Of a stretch of 64,000 nucleotides of DNA, positions 33,929-47,300 are shown piece by piece (the stretch's first letter is position 1; the number at the start of each line of letters is the position of its first letter). The notes beneath the pieces are model-generated. The model was not told the DNA's origin. It did no database searches and saw only the letters and a program-made list of their open reading frames with translations. The DNA lies in assembly GCF_016802725.1 (NCBI RefSeq), contig NC_052666.1, forward strand, positions 1,500,501 through 1,564,500, given 5' to 3'. Origin of the DNA: Solenopsis invicta. Lineage: Eukaryota > Arthropoda > Insecta > Hymenoptera > Formicidae. The translations under genes were made by a program, and so were the position numbers.

Positions 33929-34146
33929 CTAGTTTACACCGAGCATTTGATACGCGTACTAACTAGTAATTTTCTATTAAATTATCTTAATTTTGATAAT
34001 AAATTTAATGAATAGTATATTAAGTTGATATAATATGAATCGAGATAATTAAATATATGTATTATGTATACACGCATTGTCGAAAGTAAGATAAATTAAT
34101 AGAAAGTTACGAGTTAGTACGCGTATCAAGTGCTCGGTGTAAACTA
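33929..34146. repeat. Foldback repeat (AGTTTACACCGAGCA)
   Basis: AGTTTACACCGAGCATTTGA pairs with TCAAGTGCTCGGTGTAAACT. The arms continue through TACGCGTACTAACT against AGTTAGTACGCGTA. The interior is AT-rich. Confidence 0.85.
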
Positions 34147-34536
34147 GGCCTATATAGGACTCTAGATAGCAGTTTGTGCTCGGTCTATAGTTTCCTAAGT
34201 CTATGGTAGAAAGACATTTTCTTTTCTTTATTATATGATGCAATCTTAAAATTATTTTTAAAGTACTACGTAAAATAAAATGCTTTTTTATTAAAGAATC
34301 AAATTCTCTCTGTTACTATTAAATATTTTTTTTAAGTAAAAATATGAATATGCAAAATATATGGGCATAAACATATAATATTGATGTGCATTAATATTAG
34401 TGTTAATCAAAATAATTCAGACTATAATAAATAAAAAATTATGCGAACGTACACGTAATTAACCATTTGTGCACATTCTCGAGCCCTATTGTGGATGCAA
34501 CACGCGGACACGCTTCAGCTTTTGTCAAGAGCAAAA
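34147..34536. other. Intergenic, nothing recognised
   Basis: AT-rich sequence without ORFs, repeats or other structure that I can support. Confidence 0.4.
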
Positions 34537-34609
34537 TGGATGTTAGCGTGGACAACCCACATCCATTTCACGAGAAATGGATGTGAGTTGTTGTCCATGC
34601 TAACATCCA
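34537..34609. repeat. Short perfect hairpin
   Basis: TGGATGTTAGCGTGGACAAC pairs with GTTGTCCATGCTAACATCCA. The inner arms ATCCATTTC and GAAATGGAT leave a 4-base loop. It could fold as a long stem in RNA but nothing indicates expression. Confidence 0.8.
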
Positions 34610-34694
34610 CACTGTTTTTAACGGCGAGTCGCAAATGGATGTGACATGTAATTCCCATTCTGGCCTAAATGGATCTGCGTCGCTAGTGTACATA

Positions 34695-34926
34695 CCAAGG
34701 TCCGTGGATTGGCGTTGGAGGGGAAGGAAGGTCGTTGCATAGCCGCCATTTTCGAGACAGCGAGTCAGTGTTAGTGTATGTACGTAGATAGTAAGGTACT
34801 ACAGCTATTAGTTGTGTGAGTGAGCGAGTGTGCAGTAAAAGTATGGCCGCCGCCATTTTCGTTCCACATCGTTGAAGTGGATGCAACGACCTTCCTTCCC
34901 CTCCAACGCCAATCCACGGACCTTGG
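34695..34926. repeat. 232-bp TA-flanked MITE
   Basis: CCAAGGTCCGTGGATTGGCG and the inverse CGCCAATCCACGGACCTTGG are the termini. Arm identity runs about 46 bp (through GGAAGGTCGTTGCAT). TA flanks both ends, as in Tc1/mariner-mobilised MITEs. Confidence 0.9.
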
Positions 34927-34959
34927 TACATACATACGAGAGTTTCAAAGCGTATAGTA

Positions 34960-35189
34960 GAGTCCTATATAAAGAGAGAAGCGACATCGAACCCCCACCA
35001 CAACCTTCAGTATCCAATTGAGTCCTCCACCGCCATTTTGGGACCGCTTAACGTCATCAAACACCATTCGTATCATTCTACAAACAGCTGTGGTCACAAT
35101 ATGGCTGCTCGCTTAGCCAATCAAGTATCAATCAGATTACCAATCAGAGCTTCGGACATCAATGTCGCTTCTCTCTTTATATAGGACTC
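34960..35189. repeat. 230-bp TA-flanked MITE, copy 2 (inverted)
   Basis: GAGTCCTATATAAAGAGAGA pairs with the inverted TCTCTCTTTATATAGGACTC. TA lies outside both ends (34958-34959 and 35190-35191). The internal sequence is the reverse of 31927-32152. Confidence 0.9.
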
Positions 35190-36758
35190 TACGTTATAGG
35201 AAAAAAGCTGCCGTATACTTCTCAAGTTCCTCTCTGGTCAAAGCTACGTCACATTAAACAGCAATCTTAAACAGCGATTCTGTAGTAGTTATTTATAAAA
35301 GAATTTTGAGCAGACATTTTAATTATTTATAAAAAAAAAATATTTTATAAATGTATAATATAAACATATAAAATATAAAATATGTAATATAGAAATATAT
35401 AATTTAAAAAATACAAATAATTAATGTAATATAAATTTTGTAATTTGAAATAAAAATGACCAAAGATGGTCGAAAAATTATTGTAAAAAAATTGTCGATG
35501 GCGTAAGTTGCGACATAAAAATAAAAATGTATTGTGACGCAAAACATAAGAAACTTAAAGAAAAATAAAGATAAAATAACAAAATTCAAATAAAGTAGAA
35601 AGATATTCGACCGATAATGTAACAACACAAATTTAAACAAAGAGGTCTTCCACGGTCGTAACTAAATCTTAGCTTTATATTTATTCATGTGATTTTATAT
35701 ACTTTCTCATATTCAACCAAACTGCGCGCCGTTAGGGAGAATTCACACCTTGACAGAAAAACAAAAAGCAGAAGAGCAAAGGCCAATCTGATGAGTTCGC
35801 GCTGTAAATAGTATGTACATTTTGTTTTTCTGCAATCTGCAAATGTATTACCAGCGCAAGTTCTGATTGGCTTTCTGCTTTTCTGCTTTCTGTTTTTCTA
35901 TCAAGATGTGAATTCTCCCTTACTACTAACAGCTTTTAGATTGAATAAAAAAATTAGCAATATCATGTTTTTTATTAAATTAATCTAATAATTTTAATGC
36001 TGACTAACATCTAAACCCTCCCCCCCCCCCTTTGAAAAACTGTAAAGAATTTAATAACATGCAAATATTTAAAAGATAAATTTTTATTAATTAAATTTTG
36101 ATATCTTCCTATTTTTGCCTATAATTTTTAGTTGCAATCGCTCGGTTTATTTTACTCACTCTAATATATGTTCTGGTTCTAATAAAGCATAGTAACGCCT
36201 CTTTTAGAATTTTTTTTAAATTTCAATTCTATTATTTTCAATAATTTTTGATACTCTAGAGAGGGATAGATCTATCTGATACTCGATGCGTTCGATTGAT
36301 TTACAAGCGCCTTGAGGATCGATAACGAACATCCGAACGCTAGGTCGCTGTTAATTAATTTGGTGCCGATATCTGAGATGGATTGCAGTTCCGGCTTGTA
36401 TTTTTAGTGAGTGAGTCAGATAGCGATACGGGCCATAAAAATTGCCAGCAGGTAAGCATGATATGTTATCTTAATGCTACACGATTATCTATTATAATTT
36501 TATAATATTCAAGAAATCACAAAGTTGATTTCTCTTATTAGACGATATTATATTTAATATTTCTAAACTATAAACCTACTAATAGCACTAATATTAAAAT
36601 GTCTTGTTAAATATTTTTTTTAAATTTATCCCGCAAAATTAACAAAATCGAAATTAATCTTATTAAACTTTGTGATAATTTTTATTATTATTCTACTATT
36701 TTTAATAATTTTTGAAATATACATTATTCTTTGTTTAAACTAGACCCATGGTATGTAA
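35190..36758. other. Intergenic, possible noncoding exon near 36290-36452
   Basis: Mostly AT-rich, with a partial foldback-family copy (35640-35730) and the MITE at 35735-35919. About 36290-36452 is less AT-rich and ends CCAGCAG followed by GTAAGCAT, a good splice donor. It could be an upstream untranslated exon (for example of pellino), but this is only an inference from base composition and the donor. Confidence 0.35.
35735..35919. repeat. Hairpin MITE (GGGAGAATTCACACC family), copy 2
   Basis: GGGAGAATTCACACCTTGAC and the inverse CAAGATGTGAATTCTCCC mark the ends. GGCCAATCTGATGAG and CTGATTGGC lie in the inner arms. TTA flanks it at 35732-35734 and 35920-35922. Confidence 0.9.
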
Positions 36759-37375
36759 CCTTAATAGGCTTTCTACAATAAGCTATTAGTCGATATCATA
36801 AGTCATAAGCCATAAGAATTGATCAATCACAGTCGAATATTCTCTTCACATTTGACTGTGATTGGTCAATTTTTATGGCTTATGACTTATGATACCGACT
36901 AATAGCTTGTTGTAGAAAGTCTATAAAGGTTGGTTTATGCAGGCAATAAGCGCTAACTTATGCCGGAGTAGGGAAGAAATTAGCCAATCATAATCGATTT
37001 ATAGAAGAATAATCGACTATGATTGGTCAATTTCTTAAAGTTACGATCTGCATAAACCAAGCTTAATAGTCTTTCTACAATAAGCTATTAGTTGGTATCA
37101 TGAATCATAAGCCATAAAAATTGACCAATCACAGTCGAATATTCTCTTCACATTTGATTATGATTGGGCAATTTTTATGGCTTATGACTTATAATACCGA
37201 CTAATAGCTTATTGTAGAAAACCTATTAAGGTTGGTTTATGCAGGCAATAACTGCTAAGGATTGGTTTATAATAGCCGTTACCGTAAGAAATTCACCAAT
37301 CATTGTCGTCTTTTATAAATTGACCATGATTGGTTAATTTCTTACGGCTATTATGAACTAACTTTAACTTGGTTT
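36759..37375. repeat. Cluster of four CCAAT-core hairpins
   Basis: Two copies of a hairpin (about 36759-36926 and 37064-37231) share GGCTTTCTACAATAAGCTAT, CATAAGCCATAA and TGACCAATCACAGTCGAATA with TGATTGGTCAATTTTTATGG. Between them is a member of the GGTTGGTTTATGC family (36925-37075), and a fourth hairpin follows (37225-37375, TTCACCAATCATTGTCG against GACCATGATTGGTTAATTTC). They abut almost without spacer. Confidence 0.85.
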
Positions 37376-38030
37376 ATGGTGAATTGATGACGTCACATAC
37401 TCTATTTTAAGTTCTCACAGTATGATTTCAGCATATGGCATAATGATGCCATTAATAAATCTGGTTCGGTTAGGGCTAAAATCCACTGCACTTGAAAACA
37501 TTACAAGAATTGACTATGAACACTGACGCTTCAGACTATTCTTGAATTGATCAATTCGTAAAACTTTTTGTGGTTGATTAATTAATGAAACGTTTCAGAA
37601 TCAAGTCGGAAACGTTTGGACCGAAGTGGACCGAAGTGGACCGTGGCAAAAACTTCTGATTGGTTCGCAGATATATTTGGAAACCTCTGATTGGTTGAAA
37701 ACTATTGTTTATTGTTGGCTACGATGCTACAGACGTTTCCAAGTATTCTTTAATTGAACAATTCATAAAATTCTTTGTTTCGATTGGTCGATGAAACGCC
37801 TCGAAACATTTGTATCGTCAAGCGGGATCGCAGCCATTATTCCCTATTTCTGTTACCTATGCAGCCTATGCTTTTCATTGTGCAATAGGCTTTAGCTGAA
37901 CGCAGCAACATGGCGTCTCACGCATCGTATACGAATGTATCGGACTAGAGCACGGTAATCTGATTTTCTCGCTCGTCACGCATCTCCGAGGAACCAGCGA
38001 GCAACCGAGCGACGCGTTCCGCGATCTGAC
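37376..38030. other. Upstream flank of pellino, no gene seen
   Basis: 37385-37470 is related to 14235-14310. Three ATTGGTT/GATTGGT motifs occur at about 37655-37800. No ORF is convincing. Confidence 0.4.
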
Positions 38031-38773
38031 GCGTACGCGTATAATCCGGGAAAGCGTTTCTTCGATTCGCCACACACATATATACATTTGCGCTCGCCAC
38101 CAGCAAGTCGCGTCAAAAGTTGCGTGTGCGTGCGTGTGTTTCGTTGTGTTGTATTGTGTTGTGTTCCGCGTGCGTGCGTTTATTTGTGCGTGCTTGTGTC
38201 GTACGCTTGACGGAGGCGCAGCTACTATCCCGCGACCCCGTTGCTGCCCCTGCCGTCATTGTCGTCGTCGTCGTCGTCGTCTCTTCATCGTGCGACGTGC
38301 TAAACAAACGTGCATGACGATCGAACGGGAGGGGAAGTGAAACAACGCTGCGGGAAGCGAGAGACGGACGCGGAAAAGTGTCGCGAGGCGGAATTCGGTG
38401 CTGGTAATCGATATGACAGTCACGTAACACGCGTGAACATGGGTCGCCGTTCTGCCTCAGGATCGTCATCGTCATCGTCGTCGTCGTCGCTCGTAGTAAA
38501 CACGACAGATTGCGACGATCCGACGAGAATGGAGCAGTGAACGAGGGCGGCGCGCGTTCCATCAACGTACATATCATCAGTGTTCGCGGTCGGTGGACTT
38601 TTCTCGTCGGAAAGAGAGAGAGAGAGAGAGGGTGGGGGGGAAGAGTAGTAAGGTAGAGAAGAGTGCCCGTTTCCCAGCGAAGAGACGGAGGAACGTTCTT
38701 AATTGTGCTTTCGGCGTCGTCGTTCTCGTTGTCGGAAATCGCAGAGTAGTTCTCGAATGCGGAAAGTGCCACG
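38031..38773 (+). promoter_or_regulatory. Putative pellino promoter and 5' leader
   Basis: A GC-richer island in an AT-rich region, with TGCGTGCGTG, GTCGTCGTCGTC and (GA)n simple repeats, ends at the predicted start codon at 38774. ORFs on both strands here are arginine- or threonine-rich by-products of the simple repeats. The transcription start cannot be fixed; short upstream ATGs exist in the leader. Confidence 0.5.
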
Positions 38774-38838
38774 ATGGTGATACGGTAAATCATCTGTTTT
38801 ATCCTTGCATCCTTCTTAAAACTGAAAGAATGAGTATA

Positions 38839-38869
<31 letters not shown>

Positions 38870-41306
38870 ATGTGTATATAAAAGAGAGATTGTTATTTAT
38901 TGAGTGCTCCAGAATTGCTGTCAAACAATACACAATCAACAAACAAAATATGGAATACAGAATAGAATTTTATTTACTTCAGCTTTTTGCTAAGAAGAAA
39001 AGGTGTTTACAAAATTTCTTAATTATTTACATCCGTCTATCACATATTTTGAACTTAATGATTATCTGTCACTTACTGTGCTAACAAAATTATTAAATAT
39101 TGGGATTATTAGGAACAAATATTTTATTCATAATAAATAATAAATTGAAGTAGAAAACAAAAATTAAAGTGAAAGGAAGAGAAAAAAATAAAGAGAATAG
39201 AATTTCACTTCAGTTTTTTTTGTCAAGAAGAAAAACTTTACAATATTTACAACAAAATATGAAATACGCAATAGAATTTTATTTACTCCAGCCTTTTGCT
39301 AAGAAGAAAAAGTGTTTACAAAATTTCTTAATCACTCACATCCATTTACAAAATACTTTGAACTTAACAATTATCTATTACTGTGCTAACAAAATATGGA
39401 ATATTAGGATTATTAGGAACCAATATTTTACACATAAATAATAAACTGAAGTAGAAAACAAAATTAAAGTGAAAAGAAGAGAAAATGAAGAGAATAGAAT
39501 TAACTTATTTCAGTTTTTTTTTTTTTTTTTTTTTTTTTTTAAGGAGAAAAACTACAATATTTACAACAAAATATGGAGTACGCAATAGAATTTTACTTCA
39601 GCTTTTTTTATCAAGAAAAAAAACTTTGTTTACAATATTTCTCAACGCGCATCTACACTTTGAACTTGACGACTCATTAATCTTTATCACTTATCACGCT
39701 CGCAAAACAACATGGAAATAAATATTAGGAATCAAGTTTTCTTACAATAAATAATAAGAAACTAAAGTAGAGAACAAAAAAGGCTAAATGAGAAAATAGA
39801 GAGGGAAAAGAATAACATTTTATTTACTTCAGGCTATTTTGCCAAGAGGAGAAACTTTGTTTACAAAATTTCTTAACAACACACATTCATCTATACTTTG
39901 AGCTTAATGACTAATTAACATTTATCTCGCTTATAAAATACGAAATTAAGAAGCAAGTTTGTGTGATAAATAATGAAAAATTATCCAAAATGAAAGTAAA
40001 ATAGATAAATAAAAGAGAATGAAAAACTAGGAGAGGAAGACGATCGTCTTCCCCGCGCGCGGTCGATAGCAACTGCACGACAATCGTGTCACGCCGATCG
40101 ACGTGCCGCAGTGCACCGGACTGCACCGTGCGATTTCCCTATCTGCAACCGATACTGCGTCGTTGGCGGCACTTACAAATATGCATTGTACATACACGCA
40201 ACGACGTGCGTGCACCTGTGTGCGCCAGTGTTATTTACCGAACACACAGGATACATTCGTGGAGGTCTGCCCGTCGCGTCGCAGTAACGTTATCTCCCGA
40301 AGACGCGGACTGTAGTGCTATATTGGCACGACGTGCATGGGACAGCTTTCCTTTTCATTTTATTTTTACCCTCGACTAATCGCCACTGTGCACTCCGGAC
40401 GTTTTCGTTCGCGTGATCGTCGCGGTAGATCAAAACATCAAAATCACTGGATATATTTAATATTTTTCGATGGCTCAATATTCTTTATATTTTTCATATA
40501 TTTTAAGATATAATTAAATCCGATAAACACATTATGGAAATATTGTTTAATGGCATTTACAAAAATTGACAAAAATTTTGTTATAATTGTACTAAAATGA
40601 TACATCAAATGCAGCAATTTGGTTGAAATAAAATTTCTGAATGATATTTGTGAAAAAAATTACACAAATTGAAGATTGAAGTATAAATATTTTAAAATTA
40701 TTTAAAAAAACCGTTTTATTCTCTATTTGCCATAACGTAGCAATTTTGTTGAGATAAAATTTCTGAACAATATTTATGAAAAAATGGCACAAATTCAAGA
40801 TTGTAGTATAAGTATTTTAAAATTATTTAAAAAACTGTTTTATTCTTTATTTGCCATACTGAATGTGCAATATTTTATATTGTAATATTTCTGCATTATA
40901 ATTTAGGAATAATTGTGCATTTTTGTAAGTATATATATGAATTAATTACATTCTAAATATTTTATACATAATGCAACTAAAATATTTCTCTTAATTATTG
41001 AACAATTTCTTTTCAAATTTAATTTTGCATATCACTAAGATGATCCACCCTATTGTTACAAGTTTTACCGAAATAATAATTCAAAATGAATTGCACAAAT
41101 ATAATAATTATCAATATTTTATGAAAAAATATAATAAAAAAATTAAAATATTATGTTACGTCGATTTTCGTGTTTAAACGACTACAGTGACCTCTAAAAC
41201 ATTTTTTAAAAATCTGAACAAAAAACGAAATTTACTTTTGCAACATATACTTTCGATTTCTGGTGAAGCACATGAAAAAAAAAATAGTCGGTTTGTTTGG
41301 ACCACC

Positions 41307-41346
<40 letters not shown>

Positions 41347-44300
41347 ACTGTTAAATGTGTCAAATTGAACGTGAATAAGCAGACAATGGCTGGTACTCAT
41401 AATTGTTCTCGAGATAATACTTCTCAAGATAATCTCATTGAAAATCATGTTATTTGACGAAGATTGTTTTAAGATTATGAATTCATAGTCCATGAATTCG
41501 ACGACGTTCTTAATAAAGAAGCTGATACTCAGAGTCATTTTGTTTCATATCAGATTACCTTCTTAAAGATTGTTAAAGCCAGCGATTATTATCATTCAGG
41601 AACTTCCGTGATAATTCTAAAAAAACAACCAATATGATAAAAGGATTTTGTTCGTTAATTTGATTTTATCAATCTGTCGTATTATTCGTGTTTGCCAAAG
41701 AATTTTCTTTTTTAAATAAAATTGTGAAGAATAAGAGCTGGAAAAAAAATGGTAAAAGCGAACATTATACGCCTGTATAATTTCAAGACAAAGAGGAGCA
41801 ATGTCTCATTAGTAATTTTAAAATTATAACACTGTTTAAACGATGACGAAGAAAGTATCAATAAAAATATTTTAATCGATGTGATTTTAGTTTAATTATT
41901 TTAGTTTAATCATTCTAAAGTACATTTTTCATAGTTTGAGAAGAAAAACCACGATCTTATTTTTTTAGACCATGTTCACTGATTTTATTGTTTCGATTCA
42001 CTGCGCCGCTGCGCAGTGTCTCGCGAGGAGGTGTGCGATGCTATCATCGTCCGAGCAAAGCTTAGGTTCTGCCAGGCTCGCCTGATATTTTGAAAGCTGT
42101 CCTCGTCAGTCACGCTCGTTGCACTTCATTCCTCTTCGTCACGACCTTACCTTTCTCCTCTTTCGCGAGAATAGCTCGTGCTCGCACTGTTTTGGAGGCC
42201 TAGGAAAGTGTAGATATGGAATCAATATTCAACATGTATTGTGCTGGAACAAAAGTTTATTAAGCGAAATTTTAAATTACATGTTTAGATGTTTATACAT
42301 AGATTTATTTAACTACATATGTTGCTACGAACTTTTATTCTAATCCAGTATTTAAAAATCAAATCCAGTAATCAAGTTTTATTTTCTATATATAGAAAAA
42401 AAATTAGTATCGAATTAAGAATGTACTATATATATCACGTCTTAAAATGTTAGAAAAAATGTTAAATTTCATAATTCTATTAATATGTTTGAATATCTTT
42501 GTAAAATTTTAGCTTAATTCTCTATTCGAAAAGTTATTTAATTTTTTGTTTACTCTTGTTTCTTATATAAAATTGTTTTGTAGTACTTACTTGCATATTT
42601 GATGTAAAGTAGCATAATGTTAAATCGAATTTTTTATATATGCTAATACAATTTATCTTTTATATTCTAATGAAATAATAAATATTCATATAAAAATTTA
42701 TTTGGGACTACTTCGTTTAAAAGTTATTTAACCGTAAAATAACGAAATTTTCGCTGTATAAATCATTATAAATTTTTCATTGTATTTTTCCTTACAGCTA
42801 GTTTTAGGGCTAAAATTCGGGTAAATTAAAATTTTTTGTTATTGATTAGAAAAGGAAAGAATAAATCTATCTTCAACTTTTCAAATTTCGATAACTTTTA
42901 GCTGGTATTATAAAGCCAAAATATCTTTGAGCTAATATATTTATTTCTATTTAACAATCATTGTTTCATATATAAGTAAGAATATAAAATTCTTCTTATA
43001 AAAATCTTATAATAAAAATCTTTTTTAAAGAATCTTAAATTTTAGTAACATATTATTTTTATTTTTATTATATTATAATAATCATCTAAAGTGCACAATA
43101 TGATTGTTTGATAATAATAATATTAAAAAAATTTATTATTCTTTATTTGAAGATATTTTTTGTCTTTTATATTTTTGTGTCTTTTAAAATTATTACGGAA
43201 TAATTTTGAAAATATATTTCTTTTAATAAAACTATATATACGTACTGAAAGAAAAAATAAACCTGAATTTTAATAAATATTTATTCGAATAGTACTAATA
43301 AAATATTTCTTTACAGTATTAAATATTTACTCTATAAGAAAAAAAAATATTAAAAAAGTTTAATTATTGATTCTTGTACTCAATATGTATATTTACATTT
43401 AGTAAATATTTTATTAGTACTGTTCGAATAAATATTTATTAAAATTTAGTAATTTTTTCCTCACTATACACACACATACACATGCGCGCGCACATAAAAT
43501 TTTTTATGTAAACAAATTACATCTATTTAATGCTTATCTTATTTCAATATTTACATTTTAAAAATAAAGATATTCTCAAAATAAGAATATTCTATTTTTC
43601 TGTATTAAAGGATTTAAGTAATATTCGTAAGAAATAATATTTCATACATTGTACTTGCGAAGTAATCGATTCCAACTAATTATTTTTAAATTTTAGAACA
43701 AATACATGCGAAGATTTGAAATGTACTTGTAAATAGTTTTTTGTAAACACGAATCTTTTAGTAGTACTTATTATATTTGGAGTCTACGAATAAAATTGTT
43801 GAATACATTTCTTAAAAAATTATAATAGTACTTTAATAAAATCTAATAAACTTAATTTCTAGTAAAGAAATGAAGGGTGAACCGGACATTGCTGATTAGC
43901 TAATTTAATATGAAATTTTTTGATTGATAGTATACTAAAAAATTTCTAGGCAATGGTTGATTTTAGTGAATGTATGCTACGGCACTGTACGCTAACGGGA
44001 CCCTTCCAATTCGAACATTACAAGATTTGCTGATTTTTTAGCAGGGTTGGCAAAATTCCACACATACATTTTTTTTTTTTTTTTTTTATGTCCATGTCAG
44101 TGGCAAGAACCTGGTATTTTCCGGAAAAGACTGTCAAAAAACTTAAACTTCCTCTTTATCTTCTGATTCTTCTTCTAAATCTTCTGATTTATCTTAATCC
44201 GTTGAATTATTGTTTTATAATCTTTTAATACTTTTGAAGATGCTGTTTCAGTCGCGGAATTTTTGCACTTACTAATATTTTACGAACAATACGTTTCTGT

Positions 44301-47300
44301 TACATGTTATCAACAGAATAGAATTTAAAACAAGAAATTGTATTATATAATAAAATTATCGCCCAATTTTTTATCATTATAATTTTTCAAGCAGAAGCTG
44401 AATTGTTATTGAAATCATTTTTTATCAAAACAGCTAGAAATATGAATGTCACAACGTGGTGGAAAGCATTATATAAAAATAACTTGCCCGAAGATTTCAT
44501 TAATAATTTTGTTGCGCATTTAGATCGTGGTCCAACGAGTTCAGCGTCAATATAGAAAATGTTGCCAGTTCAAATTTTATTTCAAACAAAATTCGTAATA
44601 GAGTAGGAATTTACGTTACAAATAAATTTCTTTTTTATTATAAAATGTTAAGTGGCAAATACGAATTAGATGTATCTGATTGGTAAAAATTTTCAATACT
44701 ATTACTGTTTTGCTCATTATGTCAAAATTGAATGTAAAATATACTATTTTTATCTCTTATATCTCTTCAGTATTTATGCTCTATATTCTAAAAACGGTAT
44801 ATCACATGTGTATATATTAATTTAAAAAGATTTTATTATAAGATGTTCTGCCACAGTATTATTGATTCGTGTTATGTATGATTTATTAATTACAGCAAAA
44901 ATATTCTTTTCTATATAAAGCACAAATATATTTTAGTATTCACTAGTCACTTCTACAGTTTTGCTAATTTATGGGATAGAATCCAGGACAGTAAAATCCG
45001 AAATTTATCTTGGTTTCTTCCACTCACTGAACTTTTCCTGCCAACCCTGTTTTTCGGGTTCGATTTTATATTCTTACTTACACGTGAAACAATGACTGTT
45101 AAATATAGAATATATTACTTTTGATTTAATAATAATAATTTTTTTTCTATGTACTTGTGTAAAATATTTCATCCCATCGCTACTGAATGCAAAACTCATC
45201 GAAATAAACAAGAACCATCGTAATTTTGACAGATTCAATTTCCAATCTCGTGACCATGTGAAAAAAAAATTTTTTTTAATCTCAAAGTAGACAAAAAAAA
45301 ACTAGTTTTTACAGTTGTTGCAAGAAAATTCAAACTCGAATAAAACCCATACCGATCTCGTTGTCCGATGGCAACGTAATCCTAAGGAAATTCTGGCGAA
45401 GGCTCGCGGACAGCGCGACTATCGGCGCGAGTCGCTTCATTCTTGATTGTGCGAGTATAACGGGCGAAATATATAGCTTTTTAGGTCATCGTCAACAATG
45501 TAATGTAGTACGGCACTGTTCAAGTGGTTGCGAAAGACATGTATTTATTCTGCACGTGATAAGCATATTTTGATCGTAGTTGGAATATCTGCTGACACTT
45601 ATTCTTTGTAATGACTCTCTCGCACGGACGTTAATTGTTCGCTATTGTTGAAACCGAAAGTTACCTCGTCGCGGCATGACTGTACATTTTGAATCTCTGT
45701 CGTGAGTAACTCGTACCTGTTATTAAATAAAAGAATACATGGGAATGCGCGAGGAATTCCCATAAAACCGTTGCTTTTCTAAATTAATCAAATGAACTAG
45801 TTTTTTTGAAATATTGCCCCGTTCAAAAATTTTTATTGTCATTGCAAAAGAATTTACGTTTCATGTAATCCTTCGTTACGTTATATGTACGTACAACTGT
45901 TAATGTGTCGAAGGGAATTTCTAAATGGGCTTTTCTGTGTACACATTTTTAGCAGCATGCTAGCAAATGGTTATGTGTGAGAAGCTTAACATTCTTAAAG
46001 AGATCTTAAATTGATGGCATTATCGACAATGTAGGATGCACAATTCTTTTAATTGACTCTAAGAGAGAGAAAGAGAGAATTGAAAACCCTTTTTTTACAC
46101 GTTTAAAATATACACAGGAATAAAAGGTGGGATATTTAACTTGAGCATAAAAACGAAAATAACATTTAAAAAATGTGTAATTGTCGGTATTTTTAATTCT
46201 TCCCCCAGGGAGATCATAAAACAAATAACTAACATTTATTAGAAAACCTTTGAATTGACTTTACAGAGAGAGTTCCAAATTCTTTTACACAATTAAAATC
46301 TTTACAAAAATGAAGAGGGCAAAAGTTGATCGTTGGACGTTCAATATTGTGCAATATTCCTCCTCTAAACAATGCAAAACAAACTCAGTATAAACTCCAA
46401 ACGATCAATAATATTGTGTGCAGTAATATTGAGCGTCTAGGGCCAATAAATAACGAAAAAAATTGTTTAACATATTACTTGATATATATTAATATACCTT
46501 AATATTAATTGTGTAAAAGAATTCTGTAAATTTAATTTATCTAATAAAAAAATGTCGATAATTTACTTTAGGATCTCTTTAATTTCACAAATTATTTTTG
46601 AACTTTATTTTGATTTGAATAAAACAATTACACGTCATCATTAATCGATTTTAGTAATACACATAGTTATGAAACTGGCCAATTACAGTCATTCCATTCT
46701 TTAGAGGAATACTTACGATTGGCTAGTTTTATAATAGGTATCGATGTTATAACTTCAGCGTAAATCATGTCGTGTAAACGTAGTCTATGATATTACATGG
46801 CATTTTCATTCATGTATACACGTCTAAAATTATTAGTTATTGTAAGAGCAGTCATGACGGCCCATTTGTTTGTAGGTGTCTACAGAGAAAAGTTGAGGAT
46901 GGTTCGATAGAAATATACCCATACAATTCGCATTACTGTAAAAGATCCGATTACATTTAGAAATAAATGAGAGACATCAGCGTCACAGTAGAAAAAATTT
47001 TTACACGCATTATAATTAACTAACTTCATTTTTGTATTATCGTACTCTTGCTTGCTAAAGTATAAAATTATGTAACATTATAGGAATGATAACATATCAG
47101 AGTTGGTTGGAAAATACTAGTGAATGGAAAAATCATAAATAATAAATTTCAATTTTTACAATGGAAGTTAGCCAATGGAATAAACTAGCACAAACTATAA
47201 AATTTATTGATGCATGATACTAAAATATATTTACATAGTTTTATGCAAAAGGATATTTTTGCTCTAATTAGTTAAAATCATTAATCACTAATCACAGTTT

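Noticed and set aside
38113..38793. 226-codon antisense ORF and overlapping ORFs in the GC-rich pellino leader
   Set aside because: They are driven by CGTCGT, GA and TG simple repeats, give Thr/Arg runs and lie on the strand opposite or in the 5' leader of pellino. No domain-like sequence.
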